Notes: a model not told the origin generated them from the letters alone. 63,829 nucleotides of DNA from CSBr16-58 sp051859825 (GCA_051859825.1 JBHYFA010000004.1:1-63829), one strand, 5' to 3'. Counted from the first letter of the stretch, positions 7,582 to 17,835 are shown. Made by a program: numbers and translations.

Positions 7582-9441
7582 ATGAATCTCCTTTCCCTCG
7601 AGAATCTTTCCAAAGGCTTTGCCGACAAAATGCTGTTTACCGGGCTTCATCTTGGCCTTCAAGCCGGTGAAAAAGTTGCGCTTGTTGGAGCGAATGGCGC
7701 CGGTAAATCGACCTTAATGAAGGTGTTGATGCGCGAGATTCTTCCCGACGAAGGCAGAGTGGCGGTTAGAAAAGGTATTCGTATTGAATATCTTAGACAA
7801 CATCCTCAATGGGATCAAAGTCTAGACGTGAGAGGTGTGATGATGGCCGTAAATCACCCGGCGGTAGAACTTTGGCATAAATACCAAGAAGCAGTTGCCA
7901 AAGAAGATGTAGAAGCGATGTCTTCCCTAGGTGATCAAATGGAAAAAATAGGAGGCTGGCAGTTAGAAGAGCGAATGATTGAATTAATTCGCCGATTTGA
8001 ACTGGAAAATGCCTTGTATAAAAAGTGGACAGAACTTTCTGGTGGACAGCAAAGAAGGTTGGGGTTAGCGCGGCTTTTATTTGCCGAACCCGACGTGATG
8101 CTACTCGATGAGCCAACCAACCACCTTGATCTTGATATGGTAGAATGGCTGGAGAAATTTTTAGCTAGTCCTAACCACAGTCTCTTGATGATTACGCACG
8201 ACAGGTATTTCCTTGACAACGTAGCTGATACCATTTGGGAGCTCAATGATAAACAGATTTACAGACACCAAGGCAATTACGCATCCTACCTTGAAAATGC
8301 CGTAACCAGGGAAGAAATTGCCAAATCTACCCGTGTAAAAAATCAAAATCTTTATCGTCGTGAGTTAGAATGGATGCGCCGTCAGCCCAAAGCCCGAACG
8401 ACGAAGAGCAGAGCCAGACAGGATGCTTTCGGTAATTTGGAGGATAAGCTGAGTCAGCATTCTCACAAAAAAACCATGCAACTGAGAACGGAGAAACTGA
8501 AAGAAGGCGGTAAAATTCTCGAATTGGTAAACCTAAGCATACAAAGAGGCGAAAAAAGATTGCTAGCCGATATCAATTACGTATTCAAAAAAGGCGACCG
8601 CATTGGTTTGGTTGGGAAAAACGGGATGGGAAAAACCAGTTTGCTGGAAACCATTACCGGAAGTCTTGAGCCCGGTAGTGGAAAAGTAATCCACGGCTTG
8701 AACACCAAGATTGGTTATTTTAGGCAAGATGACCTCGTGCTCAATCCCGATCTAAAAGTAATTGATCAGGTAAAAACCATAGCGGAATATGTCACGCTTT
8801 CCGATGGTAGTGAGCTTTCCGTTAGTTCATTCTTAGAAGAATTCCTCTTCGATTACCATAAGCAGAATGACTATGTTGAAAAACTTTCTGGCGGAGAAAA
8901 GAAACGCTTGCAATTGCTCATGGTTCTTCTTCAGCACCCCAACTTCCTCATTCTGGATGAGCCAACAAATGACTTAGATCGAGATACCCTCTTGGTATTA
9001 GAAGATTATCTCATGCGCTTTGAAGGAAGTATGATTTTGGTATCGCACGACCGTTTTTTCCTCGATCAGCTAGTTGACCAACTATGGATTCTCGAGGGTC
9101 AGGGTAATATCAAAGTTTTTCTGGGTAATTACACCGAATATAGAGAGCAGCAAAAAACCCTTAAAGAGACTACCCCTTCCTCTACTCCAACTTCAGCTCC
9201 CAAGCCAAAACCAAATTCCGGTTCAAAACTGACCTACGGTGAGCGTTTGGAATATGAAAAACTCAGTGAGGATTTAGACAAGAAAGAGGCCGAAGTCAAT
9301 CGACTTCAGAGTGAGGTAGAGAAATACTCCGATGATTTTGAAAAACTTCAACCCATTTTAGAGAACTATCAACAAGCACAAAGCGACCTTGACCAAATGA
9401 TGGAACGCTTTTTTGAATTAGAAGAAAAGTCAACGAAATAA
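7582..9441 (+). CDS. uup: ABC-F family ATPase, Uup-type
   Basis: This 619-residue protein has two ABC domains. The first has Walker A GANGAGKST (about residues 36-44), signature LSGGQQRRLGLARLLF and Walker B VMLLDEPTNHLD. The second has GKNGMGKTS, KLSGGEKKRLQ and FLILDEPTNDLD. The linker between them is basic. After a Pro/Ser/Thr-rich spacer, the tail (residues ~545-617) is a Lys/Glu-rich coiled coil beginning LTYGERLEYEKL, as in Uup. It has no membrane segments: ABC-F proteins act on ribosomes (and Uup also on branched DNA), not as transporters. Flanked by a complete MITE-like element on the left and a matching element end on the right. The family call is firm; choosing Uup over other ABC-F subgroups rests on the C-terminal coiled coil. 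Confidence 0.88.
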   Translation: MNLLSLENLSKGFADKMLFTGLHLGLQAGEKVALVGANGAGKSTLMKVLMREILPDEGRVAVRKGIRIEYLRQHPQWDQSLDVRGVMMAVNHPAVELWHKYQEAVAKEDVEAMSSLGDQMEKIGGWQLEERMIELIRRFELENALYKKWTELSGGQQRRLGLARLLFAEPDVMLLDEPTNHLDLDMVEWLEKFLASPNHSLLMITHDRYFLDNVADTIWELNDKQIYRHQGNYASYLENAVTREEIAKSTRVKNQNLYRRELEWMRRQPKARTTKSRARQDAFGNLEDKLSQHSHKKTMQLRTEKLKEGGKILELVNLSIQRGEKRLLADINYVFKKGDRIGLVGKNGMGKTSLLETITGSLEPGSGKVIHGLNTKIGYFRQDDLVLNPDLKVIDQVKTIAEYVTLSDGSELSVSSFLEEFLFDYHKQNDYVEKLSGGEKKRLQLLMVLLQHPNFLILDEPTNDLDRDTLLVLEDYLMRFEGSMILVSHDRFFLDQLVDQLWILEGQGNIKVFLGNYTEYREQQKTLKETTPSSTPTSAPKPKPNSGSKLTYGERLEYEKLSEDLDKKEAEVNRLQSEVEKYSDDFEKLQPILENYQQAQSDLDQMMERFFELEEKSTK

Positions 9442-9446
9442 TTACA

Positions 9447-9513
9447 AGTACCGAACTTGCTACTCCGATATAAACCGAGCATAACGAAGCTCTCGGACTT
9501 TATAGACAGCCAC
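9447..9513. mobile_element. MITE-like element end, copy B (partial)
   Basis: Reading on the minus strand from 9513, the sequence begins GTGGCTGTCTATAAAGTCC, identical over 19 bases to the left end of copy A, and is flanked by TA (9514-9515). That TA plus the first element base forms the TAG stop of the S9 peptidase. Inward, CTTGCTACT is shared with copy A and a CCGAG...CTCGG hairpin (about 9476-9495) follows, but no second terminal repeat is seen before the end of uup. It is therefore either a truncated copy, or the far end of one larger unit (7361-9513) carrying uup. The left limit is approximate. Confidence 0.6.
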
Positions 9514-12308
9514 TACTTAGGTTTTTGCCAAATAGGAACACCATACCTCATCCACTTCGGCATCTCCCCTCCCATCAAATAATAATCATAAAACTCCGCC
9601 ACGCGTTGGGAAAGATCCATACGATTGGGCCATTTTGTTAAGTTGTGCTCTTCATTATTGTACACCAGCATCCATACGGGTTTTTGTTGACGTATTAGAC
9701 TCATATACAACTCTATTCCTTGATACCAAGGCACTGCTCCATCGTTATCATTATGCATTATTAATAGTGGTGTATTAACTCGGGAGGTATAAAACACCGG
9801 ACTATTTTGCAGGTAAGCATCGAGATTATCGTGCATAGGATCACCAAGTCGCGATTGTCCGGCCTCATACTGCATAATTCTGCTAAAGCCACCATTCCAT
9901 CGAATGCCTCCGTATGCGCTTGTCATGTTGCTAACGGGTGCGCCTGAGAAGGCTGCTTTAAATCGATCGGTTTGCGTAACCAGCCATGCCGTTTGATATC
10001 CGCCCCAACTCTGACCGTTAAGTGCCATGCGATTGCTATCTATCCACGAGTGATTTTCTGCCAATACCTTATCCACACCCGACATGATGCAGTCGTAGGC
10101 ACTACTCCCTGGTTTTCCTTCATCATAAACAATATCGGGTACAAAAACTGCGTAGCCATTGCTTAGATAGTAAGGAAAATTAATGATACTTCTGCTGGGA
10201 GTTGGAATTATATGGCGATGCATGGTTTCAACATTTCGCTCATAGAAATAAACAATGAGTGGCGCCTTATCTCCCTTTATGCGTTCCGGACGATACAGTA
10301 AGCCTTTGAGGGTATCATTATTCCCAATAACGTAATGAATTTGCTCCACTTGTCCCCAGAAATACTCTTCCTTTTGTGGATTTACGTCTTGATTCAAACG
10401 TAAATCTGTATCGCTGTTAGCGTTAAAACTATATAGATCGGGGAAATCATTGAATGTTCCGGTGCGATAGAGAAGACGGTTTAAGTTGAGATCGCTTTGT
10501 AGTCCGAATAAATTACCATTAAACTGCCGACGCATGTAGAGACTATCATTTACGAATTCCCACAAAGAATGATTGAGTGAATCGAGACAGAAAGCCGTTA
10601 GAAACACCGATTGATCCTGCTGAATACCAATTATTTTAAAGTTTGGATGCGTATATCGAAATCGTTTGTTTTGCTCTTTCCCTCGGGTTATTTTTTTACT
10701 CGGGGCTCGTCCGTTAGGATCAACAATCCAGATATCAAATTCATCATAGAGCCAAATGTGCTTTTCATCTTCGGTAAAACCAGCAGCCCCGTAAGCAGGT
10801 GTGGTATTGGGTATATCTGACTGTAGATTGTGCCAATGCGTTTTCACGTCTCGACCTAAAACCACAGAAGCAGAATTAGATTTTAGCGACTTAGCACGCC
10901 AAGCTTTTATATCTTCGTCATACCAAAAGGCATAATTTCCTTGAGGTGAAATCTGTGGCCGTGAAGTTGAACGCTCTGTGATTACTACTTTTTCACCAGT
11001 AGCGAGGTTTAATGCCTCATAACTACTTTCACGTCCGAAGGTATAAATTCTGCCCTCAGCATAATCGAGGTTTCTAGAAATAAGCAACCAGTTATGTCGA
11101 TTTCGCGTTGAGAAAGCGTGGCTCGTGAACAAATCTGTCTCTGGAATAAGAAAGCCATCCGTGCGCACTTGGTAAATAACTGGTTCAGAATGCTTTTTCC
11201 ATGACGAGGCTTTGTTTTTTTGTCTTGTCTGCAATTCATGGTCGTACGGAGTCCAAACATCTAGAGAAGCAATGTCCTCATCGAGTAGCGAGGTATCACG
11301 TTTATACACCTCCCAGTCCTTCGGTCGTAAGCCAAAATACAAAAAGGTAGCATCAAAATTAAAATCCATGGAAGCATGAGGGCTAACCTGTCTTTGCTGG
11401 ATTTCACTTTGGAAAGAAATACTCTTAAAACCACTCTTCGAATTAGGTGTAACTTGCCAAAATTCAAAGTGGAAGGAGGCATCGTCTATCTCAAGGGTAT
11501 CGCGGGTGAAAATTGCCGATGCTTTGGTTCCGTGCGGAGATATTGCGAGTTGGGCGATGTTATGAAAATCACTTAACAGAACTATTTCACGTTTGGTAGC
11601 GACGTCAAAATATACGAGTTCGTACTTTTTTGAATCGCGCAAATACCTAGCAAACAAAACTGCATCACCGTGTTTCGACACCTTGTAAGCACCAGCGGGA
11701 CCAAGCTCGATGATACTATCAAAAGTTAGGGGATTGTGTACATACAAAGTTGCAACCTCTTTGGGAAGTTTCTTTGGTTTAGTGTTTTCATCTTTATCTC
11801 TATCCGAATCCTCAATTTCAGAATCCTCATTGAGACTCATACCTTCTCCATGCAAGCGAAAGGCAAAAGTGGGAAGGGAGTACTCAGCAACTTTTAAATC
11901 GGTATAATCTGGATAGACTGTTTGATTCAAGTCGTTATTTAGTTCCAGCAGAACGAGCGATGGCCGGGGTTTATCATCAGGTTTTAGTTTGCGTCTAATG
12001 GCATCGCGACGATGAGATTCAGCCACTTTTTGTACACATAGAGAATGCTTCTCTCCAGGTAGAAAGTGAACATTTGATCCGCGCATAATAGCAATTTGAT
12101 CGAACGAATGAATATTGCGTATGTAGCATATTCCGTCACCTTGCTGGGGATTAACCTGCCAACTAACCCAGTTTCCGGAATCAGAAAGAGTTGTATTACT
12201 TAGTGAGTTCCATGATGCGTAATCGCTATGGTCTAATGCCTTTTTTTCTTGTGCAAAACTGATGAGGTAAAAACAAAAAATCAGTAGCGCTGAATAAATA
12301 TTCTTCAT
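9513..12308 (-). CDS. secreted S9 prolyl-oligopeptidase-family peptidase
   Basis: From the ATG at 12308 this is 931 residues with a signal peptide (MKNIYSALLIFCFYLISFAQ). A longer upstream frame (to 12389) would run through a terminator hairpin and is unlikely. The N-terminal two-thirds is a WD/TolB-like propeller with an acidic linker (NEDSEIEDSDRDKDE) near residue 165. The C-terminal alpha/beta-hydrolase has the serine in GQSWGGYQTAW, the aspartate near DNDGAVPWYQG and the histidine in NEEHNLTKW. It should cleave peptides in the periplasm or at the cell surface. Its TAG stop is shared with MITE copy B. S9 assignment is firm; specificity is unknown. Confidence 0.88.
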   Translation of the reverse strand: MKNIYSALLIFCFYLISFAQEKKALDHSDYASWNSLSNTTLSDSGNWVSWQVNPQQGDGICYIRNIHSFDQIAIMRGSNVHFLPGEKHSLCVQKVAESHRRDAIRRKLKPDDKPRPSLVLLELNNDLNQTVYPDYTDLKVAEYSLPTFAFRLHGEGMSLNEDSEIEDSDRDKDENTKPKKLPKEVATLYVHNPLTFDSIIELGPAGAYKVSKHGDAVLFARYLRDSKKYELVYFDVATKREIVLLSDFHNIAQLAISPHGTKASAIFTRDTLEIDDASFHFEFWQVTPNSKSGFKSISFQSEIQQRQVSPHASMDFNFDATFLYFGLRPKDWEVYKRDTSLLDEDIASLDVWTPYDHELQTRQKNKASSWKKHSEPVIYQVRTDGFLIPETDLFTSHAFSTRNRHNWLLISRNLDYAEGRIYTFGRESSYEALNLATGEKVVITERSTSRPQISPQGNYAFWYDEDIKAWRAKSLKSNSASVVLGRDVKTHWHNLQSDIPNTTPAYGAAGFTEDEKHIWLYDEFDIWIVDPNGRAPSKKITRGKEQNKRFRYTHPNFKIIGIQQDQSVFLTAFCLDSLNHSLWEFVNDSLYMRRQFNGNLFGLQSDLNLNRLLYRTGTFNDFPDLYSFNANSDTDLRLNQDVNPQKEEYFWGQVEQIHYVIGNNDTLKGLLYRPERIKGDKAPLIVYFYERNVETMHRHIIPTPSRSIINFPYYLSNGYAVFVPDIVYDEGKPGSSAYDCIMSGVDKVLAENHSWIDSNRMALNGQSWGGYQTAWLVTQTDRFKAAFSGAPVSNMTSAYGGIRWNGGFSRIMQYEAGQSRLGDPMHDNLDAYLQNSPVFYTSRVNTPLLIMHNDNDGAVPWYQGIELYMSLIRQQKPVWMLVYNNEEHNLTKWPNRMDLSQRVAEFYDYYLMGGEMPKWMRYGVPIWQKPK

Positions 12309-12341
12309 GAAGTAAAAATTTTTCACGAAAGTAAGGTGCAA

Positions 12342-12375
12342 AAAAAAAAGCGCCGAAATTTCGACGCTTTTTTTT
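12342..12375 (-). terminator. intrinsic terminator after the OmpA-type gene
   Basis: GCG..CGAAATTTCG..CGC forms a stem (12350-12358 with 12359-12367, one mismatch) extended by eight A on one side and eight T on the other. It lies between the stop of the upstream minus-strand gene and the S9 start at 12308. Confidence 0.85.
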
Positions 12376-12410
12376 GTTATGAAGTGCAAGATTTATAAAA
12401 CCAGTGAGTC

Positions 12411-13820
12411 TTATTTGATAATAAACTCAACTCTACGGTTAATACTATTCAAACCACTCATTGGCTTGCCTTTTCCTCTAGACTCAACAGTTAAGCGAGA
12501 AGCATCAATGTTAAAGTGTTTTACCAAGTAGTCTTTAACCGCTTGAGCACGACGCTCACCTAATTTTTTGTTGTATTCTTCAGAACCTACATTATCTGTA
12601 TGACCGATAATGCTGAAGGAGATTTTCTCGTCGTTCTGCATTACACGAGCGATGGTTGCTAAACGCTCACGGTTTGCGTCGGTAACAGTAGCACTGTTAA
12701 ATCCAAAGTAAACCTGAGGAAGGAAGGCATCAGAAAGGTTTCCACCCCCGGTAGGAATTGCACGACCGCGTACATCAACTAAAGAACCTGGAGGCGTGTT
12801 AGGCTCAAGGTCACGACTGTCTGGCACACCATCACCGTCTGAGTCAAGCTCACGACCATCAGCATCAACCTTAACACCACGGGCAGTAAAAGGATCCGCA
12901 TCCATGTAATCAGGAATTCCGTCCATATCTACATCCAAAGGACGACCAGCACCATCAACAGCTACACCTTCTGGAGTGTTAGGGTCTTGGTCGAAGATAT
13001 CAGGTACACCGTCGCCATCGCTATCGGTGGTTAAACCATCCATTTTTTCTTTAACTTCTTGGAGAGTTGTCCACATATCACCAAGCGGGGTTGAAAATAC
13101 GATAGACTCCCTTTTGCCTTTTGTCCCAAAATTATAGGTAGCACCAATATAAGTGTATAATCCCATGTCGCGACCCTCTCCAGACATTTTAGCATCTACT
13201 CTATCAGTGAAAAAGGCACGAACTTGTGCGCCTGCGTCAAGTGATAGATAATTGAATAATCTATATTTAAATTCTCCGCCTAATGCAAGAAAGGGAGTGA
13301 AGAAGTCGCCTGGATTATTCAAGCTAGGGGTACCTTGTCTGTCTGCGATTGCGTAATCACCTAAATAAGCTCCACCTAATTCGACCGATACTAAACCAGC
13401 AATCCTTTTAATTCTTGGTTCAGAAGTCATACTAAATGCATGAAATGGATTTAGTACAACACCGAATTGACCAGAGTACATACGGGCTCTAAAAGCTTGT
13501 TCAGTAGAGGCGTTTACATTTAAACCTGATAAACGTCCATAGAACAGTTGACCTCTAAAACCCCACCAGCTATTTGTCATTCTGGTTAACGATCCACTTA
13601 GAGCTTGTTCCATGCCACCATTAATTGGCAGATTAGCATTATTCTCGGCAAAAGAATTATAGGATGACAAATCACCTATAATAAATTGCGATCCAAAATG
13701 GAAACCAATAGACCATTTTGAATAATCGTCATAAAAGCTTTTAGAACCATTAGACTGGGCAACAGCAACAGATGAAGTCACTATTGCTATTGCGGTAAAA
13801 ATTTTTGCAACTTTTTGCAT
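12411..13820 (-). CDS. OmpA-family outer-membrane protein with calcium-binding (TSP3) repeats
   Basis: This 469-residue protein has a signal peptide (to VAVAQ, residue ~22), an N-terminal beta-barrel-like region (residues ~30-225), then thrombospondin type 3 repeats (TDSDGDGVPDIFDQDP, DVDMDGIPDYMD, DSDGDGVPDSRDLEP; residues ~255-335) and a C-terminal OmpA domain with the peptidoglycan-binding NVGSEEYNKKLGERRAQAVK. It ties the outer membrane to the cell wall, and the Asp-rich repeats should bind calcium. It is a stand-alone gene, with its own promoter (13873-13899) and its own terminator (12342-12375). No gliding or porin-cluster genes adjoin it. Confidence 0.9.
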   Translation of the reverse strand: MQKVAKIFTAIAIVTSSVAVAQSNGSKSFYDDYSKWSIGFHFGSQFIIGDLSSYNSFAENNANLPINGGMEQALSGSLTRMTNSWWGFRGQLFYGRLSGLNVNASTEQAFRARMYSGQFGVVLNPFHAFSMTSEPRIKRIAGLVSVELGGAYLGDYAIADRQGTPSLNNPGDFFTPFLALGGEFKYRLFNYLSLDAGAQVRAFFTDRVDAKMSGEGRDMGLYTYIGATYNFGTKGKRESIVFSTPLGDMWTTLQEVKEKMDGLTTDSDGDGVPDIFDQDPNTPEGVAVDGAGRPLDVDMDGIPDYMDADPFTARGVKVDADGRELDSDGDGVPDSRDLEPNTPPGSLVDVRGRAIPTGGGNLSDAFLPQVYFGFNSATVTDANRERLATIARVMQNDEKISFSIIGHTDNVGSEEYNKKLGERRAQAVKDYLVKHFNIDASRLTVESRGKGKPMSGLNSINRRVEFIIK

Positions 13821-14198
13821 AAGTAAAAGTTTGAAGCAGGATTAAATATTATTTTGAATTCAAAATTCGGGGCAAAAGTATAATAAATATTCTTACCAAA
13901 AAAAAATAACTTGTAAAATTTATGTATCAGTTTCTTTACTTGTGAATTTGGTTTCCTGAATGTGATTAAAATTTTTAACCTATTGCTGTTCAATAATTTT
14001 AAAGTAGATCATCCCAAAAAAAAACCTAGCTTGCATTACGGAATTATTAATAATTTCACACTTGATTTGTAGTAATAATTATTTAATATCTACTTTAGCA
14101 ATTCAAAGCATAATTTTGAAAGATGACGGCTCTTTATTAATTTCGGGGGAGACTATCAATCTTCTACACAAACAACCTTAACAACATCAATTGCATTT
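13821..14198. other. gene-free interval upstream of the OmpA-type gene
   Basis: A 378-base AT-rich interval between two minus-strand genes. It holds the OmpA promoter at its left end and a perfect AATTATTAATAATT palindrome near 14040. I see no open frame with family resemblance and no RNA gene. Confidence 0.5.
13873..13899 (-). promoter_or_regulatory. promoter of the OmpA-type gene
   Basis: On the minus strand TACTTTTG (13873-13880) matches the -7 consensus TAnnTTTG, and TTG (13897-13899) stands 16 bases upstream as a possible -33 element. The leader would be about 45 bases. Confidence 0.6.
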
Positions 14199-15224
14199 CT
14201 AAAATAAAGTGGCCAACATTTGAAACAACAATCGAGCTCCCACATTCGCATCCCACTCATTTTCAGATACTCCCACCTCATTGATGTCAAAGCCAATAAT
14301 CTCAATGTTATTTTCTTGAATCATCTGAAAAAGAAAAATCATTTGCTCGGGCGTATAACCTCCTGCTACAGGCGTGCCCGTACTCGGACAAAAACGAGGA
14401 TCTAAACCATCAATATCAAAAGTTATATATAACTTTTTGGGTAATGTCTGCACCACTCTCTTACATACACTCTCCCAAGTTTCTCCTCTAAATTCACTAA
14501 ACTTTACATCGCGGTCATAGAACACCTGTACTCTATTATCGTCTTTTGCTCGTCTGTACTCTTCCTCGCAAAAATCACGAATACCAAGTAGCGTCCACGA
14601 ATCCGCCAGTCCCTCATTCAATGCATTATAGGTAATAGAAGCATGGGAAAATTTAAAGCCTTCATAAGCCTCCCTTAAATCAGCATGAGCGTCAATCTGT
14701 AAAACGCCAAAGCTTTCATTTCGCTCCTTCAGCGCCCGTAACATTCCTAATGGTGTGCTATGATCACCTCCCAGTAAAACCACTTTTTTTCCCTGGTCGA
14801 GATACTTACCTGCGGTTTCCTGCACCCAGTTATTCATTTGCTCACAAGCAGCATCAACTTCGGCAATCCATGCTTGATTAGGGGCCTTGCCTTCTTCCAA
14901 GGCATTAATGATTTTCTCAGCAATAACTCGTGTTTGCTCAGAAAGCGCCCGAATATCTGCTGGTTCATCAATCATATAGACGCCTTTTTTCCAAAAATCG
15001 GGTTGAATGCGATCAAAAATATCCACCTGTGCCGATGCCTCAAGAATTGCCGCCGGACCATCCATGGTTCCAACACCATAAGAAACCGTTACCTGCCAAG
15101 GAACAGGAATCACAATGATTTCACTTTCGTCTTCATTGAATGGTAAACCAAAAAGATTAGAATTGGTAGCGAGTGCGTTTACATCAAACTGGGCGATTTT
15201 CTGTTCTTTTGTCATCGTATGCAT
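14199..15224 (-). CDS. agmatinase/arginase-family ureohydrolase
   Basis: This 341-residue protein has all the dimanganese motifs: GGDHST (about residue 152), DAHADLR and ITFDIDGLDPRFCPSTGTPV. This makes it an active-looking ureohydrolase that releases urea, or a related product, from agmatine, arginine or a guanidino compound. The N-terminus is longer than in SpeB, with an insertion (residues ~85-145) common in Bacteroidota members annotated as agmatinase or formimidoglutamase. There is no speA or hut gene next to it, so the substrate is open. An internal ATG two codons in (MTKEQK, 15215) is an alternative start. The promoter TAATTTTG at 15235-15242 supports a start here. Confidence 0.85.
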   Translation of the reverse strand: MHTMTKEQKIAQFDVNALATNSNLFGLPFNEDESEIIVIPVPWQVTVSYGVGTMDGPAAILEASAQVDIFDRIQPDFWKKGVYMIDEPADIRALSEQTRVIAEKIINALEEGKAPNQAWIAEVDAACEQMNNWVQETAGKYLDQGKKVVLLGGDHSTPLGMLRALKERNESFGVLQIDAHADLREAYEGFKFSHASITYNALNEGLADSWTLLGIRDFCEEEYRRAKDDNRVQVFYDRDVKFSEFRGETWESVCKRVVQTLPKKLYITFDIDGLDPRFCPSTGTPVAGGYTPEQMIFLFQMIQENNIEIIGFDINEVGVSENEWDANVGARLLFQMLATLF

Positions 15225-15234
15225 TTTATGTCGG

Positions 15235-15242
15235 CAAAATTA
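15235..15242 (-). promoter_or_regulatory. -7 promoter element of the ureohydrolase
   Basis: TAATTTTG on the minus strand matches TAnnTTTG and lies 11 bases before the ATG at 15224. It lies in the short gap just after the stop of the upstream lamin-tail gene (15247), so the two genes are probably transcribed separately. Confidence 0.5.
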
Positions 15243-15246
15243 CGTG

Positions 15247-17785
15247 CTAATGAACTACCGCGAATGCATCCTTATAAACCTTTCTACTACCATCCGCAAA
15301 AATGACTTCCAAAGTGGCTACATATAATCCGGCTGTGGCATAACCGCCCCTAGCATTTCTTCCGTCCCAGGTAAAAAACCCCGATTGCGCCAAAACCTGG
15401 GTTTCACTGTACAACTCCACCCCCGAAACATCACTTATTCGAAACACCCCTCTTGCCCCGGAACTGCTTAATTGAAAATGCGCCTCCAATAGTTGGAAAC
15501 GATTTGGGTTGACAACCTCAGGACTAAGCCTAAAAGAATGCTCTGTTTCACTTAATATACTCGCATGACTGTTTGGCAATCCCGGAGTCCCCCAACCCAC
15601 ATCCGAGGAAGCCGAGCTCCAATTGCTACTTAAAAGTGAAGGCGCCTGAGCAGATACACGCTCCAAAGCAACTCCCCGAGTATTTTGAATAAACGGACTA
15701 TGAAAGCTCGATGAATATATCATGGAATCTAGCAATACCCCCTGAGCATTCAAAAGTGCTATGCCGCCAGACTCATTAGGTAGAGACGGCAATGTTCGAG
15801 CTTGTAACCGATGATTATTACACATTGGATAATCACGTATTATCCTTTCAGGTTGTGGAGTGAAAACCAAATATGCATAAGGTTCTAGTAAGAATGATGA
15901 ATCGATTACTCGTCGTGCGTCGAAACTCTGTCCATCGTACCTTGCTAATTGCACAGCATTAACATCAAGCCACTTAGCACTTTTATTAAAAATTTCCACG
16001 TAAGAAGCTCCTCCTTCAAAAGGTGCCGGAACAATTTCGTTGATTACTAAATCTCCCGGAATTAATTCTGCCGGAATAGCAAAATGAATAAGGGTATCTC
16101 CCCATTTGCCTCCCATACAATCATGCAAACTACCCAATACACGAAGTTCAAGATTTTGCCCTTCAACAAGCCATTTATCGAAATCTAAACGCAAAACATT
16201 TGGCGCAAAATGAGTAAACTCCACTTTTTCATCAGCTACATAAAACGATATAGTATCCAAGCTGCTGATAGCTAAATTAAATTCCAACTCACCAAAACGC
16301 TTAGCGACTAAACCTTTACGAACCAACATGAGTTGCTTGGAATTCGCGTCCAAGGTATTTTCCCTCCCCGGAGTGCCACCATATGATGAATTGGACGCCG
16401 ACCAATTGACCGGATCATTACACAAAATATCTGACCCTCTACGCTCCAACGACCACCCACCAGATGATTTGGTGTTGTCATTGTACCAACTTGACGAATA
16501 CGCAACTTGATCTATAAGCCTTCCTTGAGTTGAAAATAAAACCACGTTGCCAGCTGAATTGGGTAAGGCATTTACCCCCCCACTCCATTGGCACCACTTG
16601 TAACGAATCAGAATACACCCAAGCGTCGTCCGAACGCACCAAAAGGATATACTCATTAGGACGAAGTACACCGTATGGTATAACACGAACTGTTGTACCT
16701 GTTTGAATTTGCCATGAACTCAAGTCAACCGACCACTGCGTATTATTGAGCAACTCTACATATTCAACCTCTGGCAAAGACGCCACAGAGGGCGACGGAT
16801 CAACCATCAGTTCATTAATAACTATATCGCCCACAGAAGGTGAATAATTGAAGAAAACCAGTGAGCTATCAATTCTTTGAAGAGTATCAAAGCTCATAAG
16901 ACCCACGACGTTCCGAATTACAGGCGCATTTTCAAGAAAAACACCCGGTTCAACTTGCAGTACAATCTCAAAAGGATGTTCTCGTGAATAATACACGCTT
17001 GCATTGTTAAATCCAGGTTGAAATTGAAGATCGTCAAAAATTGAACTAAATCTCGGAGGCACATTAATATGTAGTATTGCCAAATCGTCTTGAGGAACTT
17101 CTACACGGGTTACCGCAAAATTGACATTGGAAAATCGACATTCACCAGAAAACGCAACTTCGGAAAGAGAAATTTTATCGGCACGAGTGGTCGTGTATCT
17201 GCACACCCATCCAATGTAAAGACCTGGTTCCAAACTATTCTCTATGATACTTCCCAAATGAATCCAACCACTCCCCGTGTCAACACGCAAGGTCCATAAG
17301 CCGGCATCACTACGCTCGAGTTCAACCAAAACATCCACTGAACTCATTTGCAAAAACTGCTGTGGGCTCTCCAAAAGAGTGGAATTTGACATTCCATTTC
17401 GCCGCATCAAGCTAATTCGGCGCTGCGTTCCTCCCCCTATTCTTATAAAATACCCCCGATTATCGCCAAAAAGATCTGTTTGATCCATGCCAACAGCAAA
17501 GGCCGCATAATTTGATGATGAAGGCATAAAATCCATATTCACCCGAAAGCGCCAAACCGCATTATCCCAGTTCGAATGAATTTTAAAGATTTGTGCATCA
17601 TTAGAAATAGTGTCCGAAAGTTGTAAAATTCCCGGTGAAGGATTACTGAATAAATCTACATTTCCAAACCAATTATTCGGATGAGAAAAATCAATAAAAT
17701 CTTCCTGGACGAAGGATTGACAGAACCCAATATTAAAATGAAATATTCCAAACAATAAACAGACAGTAAATACTCTTGTTTTCAT
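15247..17785 (-). pseudogene. frameshifted lamin-tail-domain surface protein
   Basis: Two overlapping minus-strand frames make one protein. The 5' part (from ATG 17785, signal peptide MKTRVFTVCLLFGIFHFNIGFC) ends in a lamin-tail domain that breaks at VVPMEWGG. The 3' part resumes with GGVNALPNSAGNVVLF, the next strand of the same domain, and runs through two more lamin-tail domains (VINEIVPAPFEGGASYVEIF; the last near SLLSSNWSSASSDVGW) to a FlgD-like C-terminal domain (FFTWDGRNARGGYATAGLY). The switch lies in a run of seven G (plus-strand C, 16575-16581). With six G the frame is continuous and encodes 845 residues. It may be a real frameshift, phase variation by slippage, or a sequence error. 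The protein was probably exported to the surface; ligand unknown. Confidence 0.8.
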
Positions 17786-17803
17786 AAAACATGAATTTTC
17801 GCA

Positions 17804-17835
17804 CAAAATTAGAGAAAACCCACCTATTCATCCAA
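17804..17835 (-). promoter_or_regulatory. promoter of the lamin-tail gene
   Basis: On the minus strand TAATTTTG (17804-17811) matches TAnnTTTG, with a TTG (17833-17835) 21 bases upstream. The -7 box overlaps an upstream in-frame ATG at 17806, so translation must start lower, at the ATG at 17785. Confidence 0.55.

Noticed and set aside
12309..12389. 27-codon N-terminal extension of the S9 peptidase
   Set aside because: It runs through a terminator hairpin, and the signal peptide starts at the ATG at 12308.
14838..15146. 102-residue plus-strand frame opposite the ureohydrolase gene
   Set aside because: It is a shadow of a conserved metalloenzyme gene with all metal motifs intact.
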